Positions 22,374 through 30,190 of a DNA stretch of 46,691 bases are shown here, piece by piece. Within the stretch, counting starts at the first letter, position 1, and each line of letters opens with the position of its first letter. The position numbers were made by a program, and so were the translations under genes. Under the pieces are notes generated by a model. It saw only the letters and a program-made list of their open reading frames with translations. It had not been told where the DNA came from and did no database searches. Source of the stretch: Candidatus Roizmanbacteria bacterium RIFCSPLOWO2_01_FULL_37_12 (GTDB lineage Bacteria; Patescibacteriota; Microgenomatia; UBA1406; GWC2-37-13); NCBI GenBank assembly GCA_001789645.1, contig MGAG01000003.1, forward strand, positions 79,034-125,724, given 5' to 3'.

Positions 22374-22452
22374 CAGATCCTGAAATGAATTCAGGATGAC
22401 AACGATTCTGGATGCGCCAGGTACCATAGGGTAACCTGGCTTACCAGAATGA
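22374..22452. repeat. palindromic elements, copy 2 plus a second type
   Basis: Copy 2 of the GATCCTGAA/TTCAGGATGAC palindrome lies at 22374-22400 with centre ATGAAT. Next to it, at 22404-22452, a different palindrome has nested arms ATTCTGG/CCAGAAT and GCCAGGT/ACCTGGC. Confidence 0.72.
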
Positions 22453-22465
22453 CATAAATAAAAAT

Positions 22466-23419
22466 ATGAAAAAGATAAAAAATCAGATCCTGAAACGAGT
22501 TCAGGATGACAAAAGAAGCCCGTTGGTTTCGGTAATAATGCCGGTTTTTAATGCCGGACATTATCTTGTGCCGGCGATTGAAAGCATATTAAACCAATCA
22601 TATTCAAATTTTGAATTAATAATCGTTAATGATGCTTCTACTGACGATTCTTTAATGGTAATTAATTCGTATCATAAGCAATTTCCCAAAAAAATAAAAG
22701 TCATCAGTTTAAATAACAATCTAAATAAGGGTGGAGATTCATGCGCCAACTTAGCTATCGAACAGGCTAAAGGTAAATATATCGCCAAGATGGATGCGGA
22801 TGATATAGCCCATCCGGATAGGATTAAACTACAGGTTGAATATTTAGAAAAACATCCGAAAACTTTTTTGGTCGGTTCACAGGCTTATGTAATAGACAAA
22901 AACGGAGATATTATCGGAGACAAAACCGAACCTCTATCCCATAAAGAAATTTATAATTCATATTTAACCTTCCATCCGATTATTCATCCGACAGCCATGG
23001 TGAGAAGAAATTTGTCGAAAAACAAATTATTTAAATACAAAGTTAAATACAGTGCCAATAACGACTATTTCACTTTCTTCAGCCTAATCTGCAAAGGTTA
23101 TAAATTTGCCAATTTAAATGAAAGACTTCTCTACTATCGTATTCATGGAAAAAACGATACTTTTGTTCACATCAAGGAAAAATATCTGAATACTCTGAAA
23201 ATAAGGCTTTTAATGATAACTAAATATGGCTATAGACCAACTTTAAAACAGATTATTATCGGTATTACCCAAACGATCATTCTGACAATATTACCCGAGA
23301 GATTTACAGCTTACCTCTATCTTTTGACAAAGGGTATAATAAAAAAAGAAGAGGTAGTAAAAAACCTATTAAACTTTCCCAAACTGCTTCTCCTGAAAGC
23401 TCAAAATGCACAGGTATAA
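22466..23419 (+). CDS. family 2 glycosyltransferase
   Basis: 317 residues. GT-A fold: PLVSVIMPVFNAGHYLVPAI at the start, ELIIVNDASTDDSL, and the D-x-D region AKMDADDIAHPDR. It transfers a sugar from a nucleotide-sugar, probably to a surface polymer or lipid carrier on the inner face. Residues 7-16 (QILKRVQDDK) are encoded by copy 3 of the palindromic element (22484-22510), so the repeat forms the N-terminus. It overlaps the next gene by 14 bases and so heads an operon of three. Confidence 0.9.
   Translation: MKKIKNQILKRVQDDKRSPLVSVIMPVFNAGHYLVPAIESILNQSYSNFELIIVNDASTDDSLMVINSYHKQFPKKIKVISLNNNLNKGGDSCANLAIEQAKGKYIAKMDADDIAHPDRIKLQVEYLEKHPKTFLVGSQAYVIDKNGDIIGDKTEPLSHKEIYNSYLTFHPIIHPTAMVRRNLSKNKLFKYKVKYSANNDYFTFFSLICKGYKFANLNERLLYYRIHGKNDTFVHIKEKYLNTLKIRLLMITKYGYRPTLKQIIIGITQTIILTILPERFTAYLYLLTKGIIKKEEVVKNLLNFPKLLLLKAQNAQV
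22484..22510 (+). repeat. palindromic element, copy 3, inside the glycosyltransferase N-terminus
   Basis: CAGATCCTGAAACGAGTTCA, then GGATGAC. Same element as 22084 and 22374, here in frame and read as Q-I-L-K-R-V-Q-D-D. Confidence 0.78.
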
Positions 23420-25103
23420 ATTTGTCGAAATTCTGCTCGCCTTCCTGTTTTTTAGCCTTTTAACTTTTATAATTACCTACCCCGCGTTACTCTCGCTTAA
23501 CACAAAAATAATCGGCGACGCCGGAGATAACTTTCAGTTTATTGGTTTCCAATACCTGGGAAATAAACTATTTACTGAAGGCAATTTTCCATTCGGTTGG
23601 ACGAATAACTGGCGCTACCCCGACGGAATTAATTTTCAGAATGCCACTGATTCCGGCATTTTTATCCTACTCGGAATCTTTCTTTATCCCTTATTAATAA
23701 ATCCGCTTACGGTCTACAATGTCAGCATACTGATATTGGTCTGCCTGAATCTTTTCCTGACCTATATTGCTTTTAGAACTGTTTTTTCCGGACTAATTGC
23801 TTATACCGGGGCAGTAATTTACGGACTGTCTTTCTATACTCTCGCAAGAATCGGTGGTCATCCTAATCTGATCCTCCACGCAGGCTTTCCGCTTTTTTTT
23901 ATCTCACTTTATCTGATCACTAAAGAAAAAGGGTCCGTAAAAAGTTTTACGATTTTTACCTTAGGAATTGTCATTCTGACTGTCAGTTCGCTTCAGTATC
24001 CTTTATTGCTTTTGGGAAGTATTATTTTTTTGACACCTCTTACTTATTTATTTTTTCCGGCTAAAATTAAAGAATTTATTTCAGTATTAATTGCTAAAAA
24101 ATCCCAGTTCATTTTATCGATAATTGTTTTTTCGGTTGTAACCCTACTACTCTACGGCCATAAAATCAGCCTGTTTTTTTCCGGCGGTGTAACCCTGCCT
24201 GATTACAAATTTATCTCCATTCCCCTGGTTGATTACTTTATTCCCAACAGCTACATCGTATCCCTGCCTTTTATAGCGGGCAACCACAGTAAATCCTGGA
24301 TAGAATATGCCGTATTCCTGGGTTACGTTGAATTATTACTCTTAGGAGCTGCCCTGGTTTATATTAAAAAAAATACGGGTAAATTATTCTTGATTCTTGG
24401 GTTCCTGATTATTTTTATATTAAGCCTGGGAAAACAGCCGTTCCTAGCTTTTATCTGGCCATATCAGTATCTCATTGACATATTCCCCTTCAGGGGGATT
24501 ATAGAACCTGGCAGATTCTTTGTAATCTTTTATTTTTTCCTGACACTAATTGTGATGATTTATCTTTCTAAATTTAAAAACCATGTCTTACTATTCGTAA
24601 TACTTGCGGCACTCCTCATAGAAAAAGTACCGACCAATACCCATATTGCCAATGTCCCAAGTGATGAACCATTCTTAAATTCAGTAAAATTCTCAGAGTC
24701 AAACGCGGTGCTGGATCTGCCTATCTTTACCGAGTGGTGGAACGGCCATCTTTATGACCTGTATTATATTTATCACCAGAAACCGATTGTAAACGGTTAT
24801 ATCCACTGGTCCGGGGATAAATATGATCCCAAGTCATTAATCGAGGAACTCAAGGAATATCGCTGCCACCCTTTCCCGGCCCATAACTATGATGAAGAAC
24901 TTTCCCATTTCAGAAAAGACAGAAGCATCAGACTTTTAAATTACTACAATATCAGAACACTTGTCTATCACAAGAAATTAGCCAAAGAAGGTGACTGTCA
25001 TTTTGTTGATCAATACCTGCAAACCCTGATCAACTCTCATGAAGATTTTATTACCTTGTATGAAGATTCCTATACCAGGGTATTGTGGTTAAAAAAACGC
25101 TGA
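23406..25103 (+). CDS. multi-pass membrane protein, GT-C-like glycosyltransferase
   Basis: 565 residues with about 11-12 membrane segments and a C-terminal outside domain of about 130 residues. TKIIGDAGDNFQFIGFQYL after the first segment has acidic residues in the place of the GT-C catalytic Asp motif. Such enzymes move sugars from lipid-phosphate donors outside the membrane. The acceptor is unknown. It overlaps the upstream glycosyltransferase by 14 bases and the next gene by 19. Confidence 0.72.
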   Translation: MHRYKFVEILLAFLFFSLLTFIITYPALLSLNTKIIGDAGDNFQFIGFQYLGNKLFTEGNFPFGWTNNWRYPDGINFQNATDSGIFILLGIFLYPLLINPLTVYNVSILILVCLNLFLTYIAFRTVFSGLIAYTGAVIYGLSFYTLARIGGHPNLILHAGFPLFFISLYLITKEKGSVKSFTIFTLGIVILTVSSLQYPLLLLGSIIFLTPLTYLFFPAKIKEFISVLIAKKSQFILSIIVFSVVTLLLYGHKISLFFSGGVTLPDYKFISIPLVDYFIPNSYIVSLPFIAGNHSKSWIEYAVFLGYVELLLLGAALVYIKKNTGKLFLILGFLIIFILSLGKQPFLAFIWPYQYLIDIFPFRGIIEPGRFFVIFYFFLTLIVMIYLSKFKNHVLLFVILAALLIEKVPTNTHIANVPSDEPFLNSVKFSESNAVLDLPIFTEWWNGHLYDLYYIYHQKPIVNGYIHWSGDKYDPKSLIEELKEYRCHPFPAHNYDEELSHFRKDRSIRLLNYYNIRTLVYHKKLAKEGDCHFVDQYLQTLINSHEDFITLYEDSYTRVLWLKKR

Positions 25104-28100
25104 AAAATATGCTGAAAAAAATAACCCAAAATAATTTTTTCTTTCCAGTACTCCTGGCTTTAATATCGTTTATTTTGTTTTTTATCAATTATACCCCCGG
25201 TACTTTTTTGGTAGGTTGGGACAACCTTTTTCCTGAATTAAATTTTGCCAAAGCATTTAAGGTGGGTTTGTTAGGCGTCTGGCAGTGGTACCGCGGATTA
25301 GGAAGCGAAGACGGACTTGCTCACGCTGCAACTTTGCCCCATACTCTAATTTTATTTTTATTTTCTAAAGTTTTTCCTCTAAATACCCTCCGTTATATTT
25401 TTCAGATTTTAATGCATCTACTGGGTGGTTTGGGAATGTATTATTTGTTACTTAAATATAAAAAAAATGCGTTCTTAGCCTTCATCGGGGCTATATTTTA
25501 TGAGTTTAACTTGGCAACCATTCAGATTTTCTATGCGCCGTTGGAGGTCTTTTCCATTCACTTTGCTGCATTACCCTTTTTACTCTATTTAATTCTTTCG
25601 CTTCTTGAGAAAAAAACTAAAAAGCTAATAATCGCTTTTTTCCTGTTAAGCTTGCTAACGGTTAGTCAAGGCTTTGTTCCAACGGTATTTATTGCTTATT
25701 TATTCGCAGTATTGTCAATACTGATTACCGCTTATTTAAAAAACGGAAAGACAACTTTAAAAACCGGATTTTTAATCATTTCCTTAATATTTGTTTCCAA
25801 TGCCTTTTGGTTAATGCCGTTCATACATTCGGCAATAACCCAGGGCGGAATCATTAAAAATACCAAGATCAATCAACTTTCGTCCAATTCGATTTATGAA
25901 AGAAATACAAGAAGGGGCGGGGTTCTTGATCTTTTATATCTCAAGGGATTCATGCTGGATACGACCGAGGACGATCGGCAAAAAAATCTGGAATACATCA
26001 TGAAAGACTGGAATTCTCACATTAATAATCCTTTAATTTATTCAATCATGAGTACAGCAGCACTAATTTTTTTGATTGGAATAACCAAAACGATTTATAA
26101 AATTTATAAACATAAAAAATATTCATTTGAGTCATATTTTCTGTTTCTTTTATTTGTCACCTGGCTAATGCTTGGTACTCGGGTACCGGTATTTTCCACT
26201 ATTAACAGTAAAATCAGGGACATTTTGCCGTTGTTCGGTGAAGCATTCAGATTTCCGATTACCAAGTTTTTTACAGTCTACTCATTTATATATACGATTT
26301 TTTTTGTTTCCGGATTAGAACTTATAATTTCTCTAAATTATAAATTTAAAAAAACAATTTCCATTATCGCATTTATCCTGTTGTTCTTTTACGCCTTACC
26401 GGTATTTAGGGGTAACTTTTTTTATCCAATCCTAAAATTAAAAATACCCGGCGAATACTTCCAAGCCATTGATTATTTCAAAAAAGAAAAAAAATCAGGC
26501 AGGATTATGACTCTCCCACAAGCCTCATTCTGGAACTGGCAGTTTTATACATGGGGTAGCCGAGGATCAGGATTTTTATGGTATGGAATTGAACAACCGA
26601 TGCTGGAGCGACCGTTTGATCCCTGGAATAAATATAACGAACAATACTTTAACGAAATTTTTTTTGCCCTGCAAACAGAAAATGAAAAACTTTTTCAAAA
26701 TACAATCAAAAAGTATGATATCGAATTTATTTTACTGGATGGATACAGGAGTCTAGAAAGTAAAATACAGCAAAAAGATAAACTCGAAAACTTTATTGCC
26801 AAGGTTTACCCGGATATACAAACAGTAAGATACGGCAATTTAACAATTTATAAATTCATCGAAAAACAACCGAGCGTTTTACTGACTAACAGCTTAAGAC
26901 AGGCGTCACCCTTCTATTATGAATTTGAAGATTCAATTTATAATGCCCAGGGGAATTATCTGACTTCGGAAGATTGGGACACAAACTATCTTTTCCCTTC
27001 TTTATTTACCAATAAAACTCAGGCCGATCTTGACTTCGATTTTGATGAACAAAACGGGGAAATAGTAATAAGCCCAAAACAAGAATTAAAACTGACTAAC
27101 TACGAAGACCGCCTGTTTTTAAAAGCAGATCCCTACCCGGATGACACTGAATTAGTTCCAATCCAAGTTATAGTGGAAGATCAAAATATTTTAATTAAAA
27201 CTGTCGGAGTAATAATTATCACAAAAAATTATGTAACTGAAATACAGCCTTATGACGGAATTACGCTTAATTTTCCAAATTTAAAAAATCAAATTATTAC
27301 GGAAATAAAACTCAACGGTAAAACTATTAACAGTTTTGATACTTCAAATTACGCTTTTGCCTATGCTCATCTGGACAATACTATTTACTTAAAAACTGCC
27401 TCAGATAGGAGCTTCACCCGTGAATTCAGCTTTACTAATTCGGTAAAAAACCTCGTATATGAAATTCCAAAAGACTCCTCCTCTCTTAGATACAAGATTA
27501 GTTATCCGATAATACGTCCTGAAGATTGGCAGACGAATAATGTTCTGGAAAATAAAGATTACCTTATTGAAGCGCCTTGCCCCGATGATATCCAACCGGG
27601 ATCGTCACTCTTTGAAGAGTCCGATGTTGGAATTACTTTGAAAGCTCAAAATTCAACTACCTGTCTGCACCAGTATCTTTATGGATTAGTGCATAACATG
27701 GGAATTTACTTAAACATCCAGGCAAAAAATGTTTCAGGCGCACCATTAGGCTTTGTTTTGGATAATCCTCAACAGAATACGAATTTTATTGAAACCATAC
27801 TTAATCCAAATTCATCTAAAAATATAATTATCGTACCATCCAGTTCCAAATTTTTTTACAGCGACTATGGCACACACTTTAAAAATACTTCCTCGGGTTC
27901 GGATTTAACGGTTAATCAAATAAACTGGATGAATGTCGGGTATATCCCGTACAGCTGGATTAAAACATTTAAATTGGAAAAAAATAATGAAAATACATAC
28001 CGATCCCCATCTTTAACTGAAATTAAACCCGATTTTCAAAATAAGTACCAATACTCTGTAAATTTACAAAATTTTCCTTTATCTGAAAATCAAGACCAAT

Positions 28101-28402
28101 ATTTATATTTGTCCCAGTCGTTTAATTCGGACTGGTTGGCATACAGGATAAAAAATGACCCTAACAAATTAAAAATGTTTATCAGAAACAACCTTCCTTT
28201 TCTGTACGGATCACGGCTTAAAGAACATGTTCTGGTTAATAACTGGGCGAATGGATGGAAATTAGATCCAAATTCAAATAATAATAGTAATATTGTTGTA
28301 ATCTTCTGGCCTCAATATCTGCAATATTTTGGTTTTATACTTTTAATTGGAAGTTTTATTTGGGTATTAAGATATTACAGTAAAAATGAAATTAATTCTT
28401 AG
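25085..28402 (+). CDS. very large membrane protein, GT-C/YfhO-like, with outer beta domains
   Basis: 1105 residues. About 11 membrane segments in the first 440 residues, starting after VGWDNLFPELNFAKAFKVG (acidic loop as in GT-C enzymes), then about 630 residues outside, and a last membrane segment at about 1076-1096 (PQYLQYFGFILLIGSFIWVL). The layout resembles arabinofuranosyltransferase/YfhO-like proteins. It probably builds or modifies a cell-surface glycan with the two upstream genes. A second, diverged copy of its last 36 codons lies at 29043-29153. Confidence 0.7.
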   Translation: MVKKTLKNMLKKITQNNFFFPVLLALISFILFFINYTPGTFLVGWDNLFPELNFAKAFKVGLLGVWQWYRGLGSEDGLAHAATLPHTLILFLFSKVFPLNTLRYIFQILMHLLGGLGMYYLLLKYKKNAFLAFIGAIFYEFNLATIQIFYAPLEVFSIHFAALPFLLYLILSLLEKKTKKLIIAFFLLSLLTVSQGFVPTVFIAYLFAVLSILITAYLKNGKTTLKTGFLIISLIFVSNAFWLMPFIHSAITQGGIIKNTKINQLSSNSIYERNTRRGGVLDLLYLKGFMLDTTEDDRQKNLEYIMKDWNSHINNPLIYSIMSTAALIFLIGITKTIYKIYKHKKYSFESYFLFLLFVTWLMLGTRVPVFSTINSKIRDILPLFGEAFRFPITKFFTVYSFIYTIFFVSGLELIISLNYKFKKTISIIAFILLFFYALPVFRGNFFYPILKLKIPGEYFQAIDYFKKEKKSGRIMTLPQASFWNWQFYTWGSRGSGFLWYGIEQPMLERPFDPWNKYNEQYFNEIFFALQTENEKLFQNTIKKYDIEFILLDGYRSLESKIQQKDKLENFIAKVYPDIQTVRYGNLTIYKFIEKQPSVLLTNSLRQASPFYYEFEDSIYNAQGNYLTSEDWDTNYLFPSLFTNKTQADLDFDFDEQNGEIVISPKQELKLTNYEDRLFLKADPYPDDTELVPIQVIVEDQNILIKTVGVIIITKNYVTEIQPYDGITLNFPNLKNQIITEIKLNGKTINSFDTSNYAFAYAHLDNTIYLKTASDRSFTREFSFTNSVKNLVYEIPKDSSSLRYKISYPIIRPEDWQTNNVLENKDYLIEAPCPDDIQPGSSLFEESDVGITLKAQNSTTCLHQYLYGLVHNMGIYLNIQAKNVSGAPLGFVLDNPQQNTNFIETILNPNSSKNIIIVPSSSKFFYSDYGTHFKNTSSGSDLTVNQINWMNVGYIPYSWIKTFKLEKNNENTYRSPSLTEIKPDFQNKYQYSVNLQNFPLSENQDQYLYLSQSFNSDWLAYRIKNDPNKLKMFIRNNLPFLYGSRLKEHVLVNNWANGWKLDPNSNNNSNIVVIFWPQYLQYFGFILLIGSFIWVLRYYSKNEINS

Positions 28403-28754
28403 GATAAGTTCTTACACGCGCGGGTCCTATAACTGAAAGTCTACCCTTTAACGTTTTTCCCGTTACTTTATTAAGAAAGTTTATTGTTTTATTGACAATT
28501 GTTTGCTTAGATAACTTATCGATTTCGACAACTACAATTCCTGAACTTTTTAAAATATCAAATTTAATTGCATTACCATAACCTTTATCAAAAGTCAGTA
28601 TAACTAAGTTGTGTTTTTGAGCGTAAGAAAAAATTTCTTCATCAGGAATGCTTGTTAAGCCTATATCTTTTGGATGAATTAGATGGAAACCTTCTAATTC
28701 TAAGGCTTTGATAAGATCAAAATGCACACACTCATCTACCAATATTTGAAACAT
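28392..28754 (-). CDS. DUF5615 PIN-like toxin
   Basis: 120 residues. ILVDECVHFDLIKALELEGF with an early Asp-Glu, then IPDEEIFSYAQKHNLVILTF followed by DKGYGNA, is the DUF5615/PIN-like pattern; the acidic residues Asp8, Glu9 and Asp56 would bind the metal for RNA cleavage. It overlaps its antitoxin gene by 23 bases. Its 3' end overlaps the GT-C gene by 11 bases. Confidence 0.85.
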   Translation of the reverse strand: MFQILVDECVHFDLIKALELEGFHLIHPKDIGLTSIPDEEIFSYAQKHNLVILTFDKGYGNAIKFDILKSSGIVVVEIDKLSKQTIVNKTINFLNKVTGKTLKGRLSVIGPARVRTYPKN

Positions 28755-28998
28755 AACCGGAATGTTTATCTTCGATTAAGCGATGAAGTATACTTGCGGG
28801 ATGCTCCATAATTTTTGCAGCATAATCAATAGCCGCTACAATATCTTCTTTTTTTAAACGAGGATATTGATTAGGAATTTCGTCAATAGTATAACCAGCA
28901 CTGATCAAATTTAAAATATCAACTACGGCAATACGAGTTCCAGCAATTACTGGTTTGCCAAAACGAATACCCGGATTTATGATTATTTTGCTTTTCAT
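28732..28998 (-). CDS. DUF433 antitoxin
   Basis: 88 residues. INPGIRFGKPVIAGTRIAVV, then DILNLISAGYTIDEIPNQYP and LKKEDIVAAIDYA, is the DUF433 signature with its helix-turn-helix. DUF433 is regularly paired with DUF5615 as a toxin-antitoxin module. TATAAT stands 7 bases before the ATG on the minus strand (29006-29011), so the transcript is leaderless and its own product may repress it. Confidence 0.9.
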   Translation of the reverse strand: MKSKIIINPGIRFGKPVIAGTRIAVVDILNLISAGYTIDEIPNQYPRLKKEDIVAAIDYAAKIMEHPASILHRLIEDKHSGYVSNIGR

Positions 28999-29042
28999 AA
29001 ATTCAATTATAGAGGCTTGAAATTATAATTCAAGGGGTTTTT

Positions 29043-29153
29043 AATAATATTGTAATTATTTTCTGGCCGCAGTATTTGGAATTCTTCGGCTTTGCTCTAT
29101 TAATAGGAAGCTTTGTTTGGATACTCAGAATAAGAAACAGTAATAAACCTTAG
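29043..29153 (+). pseudogene. remnant: second C-terminus of the 1105-aa membrane protein
   Basis: In frame to TAG 29151-29153 the sequence reads NNIVIIFWPQYLEFFGFALL, then IGSFVWILRIRNSNKP. The real gene ends NIVVIFWPQYLQYFGFILLI, then GSFIWVLRYYSKNEINS. About 23 of 33 residues match, but the DNA differs at many third positions, so this is an old copy, not a recent duplication. The toxin-antitoxin pair lies between the two C-termini. Confidence 0.85.
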
Positions 29154-29253
29154 TATCTATAAACAGTAGCAGTAGCAAAAAATAATGTTTCATTGTTAAA
29201 TCGCTTCATCGTTTGATTGTCAAAACTATATTTGTGATATGATAAAAAAGAAT

Positions 29254-29511
29254 ATGAAGGCGATCTATACGAATCATGCTGAAAAGAAATTGAATCTACT
29301 AAAGTTATCAAAGATTAAAGTTAATAAAAAAATTATAGAAAAGATTATCAGTAACCCCTTACACAAAGATACTGTTAGCGATTATCCTAAGATTATTGCG
29401 TCAGGCATTCTTGACAAAAATCACATTATTAGAATTGTCTATAAAATTGAAAATGATATAATAACAGTAATTACTTGTTATCCAGCACAAAAAGGTAGAT
29501 ATTTTATATGA
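29254..29511 (+). CDS. DUF4258-like toxin-type protein
   Basis: 85 residues from ATG 29254, an alternative being 5 codons upstream. IYTNHAEKKLNLLKLSKIKV, later RIVYKIENDIITVITCYPAQ followed by KGRY, matches the DUF4258 pattern, related to RelE-type folds. Stop and the next start overlap by 4 bases (ATGA). Probably the toxin partner of the DUF2283 gene that follows. Confidence 0.72.
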   Translation: MKAIYTNHAEKKLNLLKLSKIKVNKKIIEKIISNPLHKDTVSDYPKIIASGILDKNHIIRIVYKIENDIITVITCYPAQKGRYFI

Positions 29512-29726
29512 AAACTAAAATTGAGTATGAAAAAAAAGATGATGTGCTTATGATTTGGTTTTCGCAAAAAAAAATAGATTTCGCCGAACAAGAAGGCGAT
29601 GCAATTATGCATTTCTCCAAAAAAAACGAGCCTGTATTATTGGAGATATTGGATGCATCAAAATTTCTTAAGGAAACCTCTAAGACTCTTCCGCTTCAAG
29701 TAAAACAACAGATTTTTTCGAGTTAA
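29508..29726 (+). CDS. DUF2283 protein (antitoxin-type)
   Basis: 72 residues. IEYEKKDDVLMIWFSQKKID, then HFSKKNEPVLLEILDASKFL, is the DUF2283 pattern ('Y-D-x-x-x-D-x-L-x-I', 'G-x-x-x-x-x-E-I-L-D-A-S'). DUF2283 and DUF4258 genes are often found as pairs and regarded as toxin-antitoxin-like. Overlaps the upstream gene by 4 bases. Confidence 0.8.
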   Translation: MKTKIEYEKKDDVLMIWFSQKKIDFAEQEGDAIMHFSKKNEPVLLEILDASKFLKETSKTLPLQVKQQIFSS

Positions 29727-29806
29727 TCAGTTTTACTACCATTCAATTTTATAAAGACGGTCGGTATCTTTTAAATAAATTAGTTTATGAAAGGAGACAG
29801 ACAAAA

Positions 29807-29902
29807 ATGAATGATCCTATTATACGTGTTTACATTATGATTATTGGTGCGCTAATATTTTTCGGATTGCTTACATATTATCTCAATCGAGGCTCTAAAT
29901 GA
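29807..29902 (+). CDS. 31-aa single-pass membrane peptide
   Basis: ATG 29807 to TGA 29902. AAAGGAGACAG stands 7-8 bases upstream, one of the clearest ribosome sites in the window. MNDPIIRVYIMIIGALIFFG, then LLTYYLNRGSK, is one membrane helix with a short basic tail. Too short for a family. The strong ribosome site is the reason to believe it. Confidence 0.6.
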   Translation: MNDPIIRVYIMIIGALIFFGLLTYYLNRGSK

Positions 29903-30190
29903 ACAGAGAACGAATCTTCAAATATTTTTATAATCTGCTAATTAACTCCATTCTGTTAATTTTTACCGTCGATCAGTCTTAAATTTTTAAAGTATAATTA
30001 TAGTATGTCATACATAAAAGTATAAAATGCGAGAACAACTAGTCATAAACTCAGAAGGGTGCAAACATTTAAGGGATGGCCAAAAAATGTTAGCGGGAAA
30101 GAAAAATGGCAAGCGTTGATATCAAGAAAAAGAGTTGTTGATGAAGAAAACTAATTCTTAACTAACTCTACCTCTGTTATACTAAAAAAT
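29903..30190. other. spacer with a short open frame and promoter
   Basis: Holds an open frame at about 30027-30157 whose end reads GWPKNVSGKEKWQALISRKR, then VVDEEN, possibly the tail of a decayed gene. At its right end is an extended -10 (TGTTATACT, 30175-30183) 7 bases before the ATG of the conjugation ATPase gene. Confidence 0.4.
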
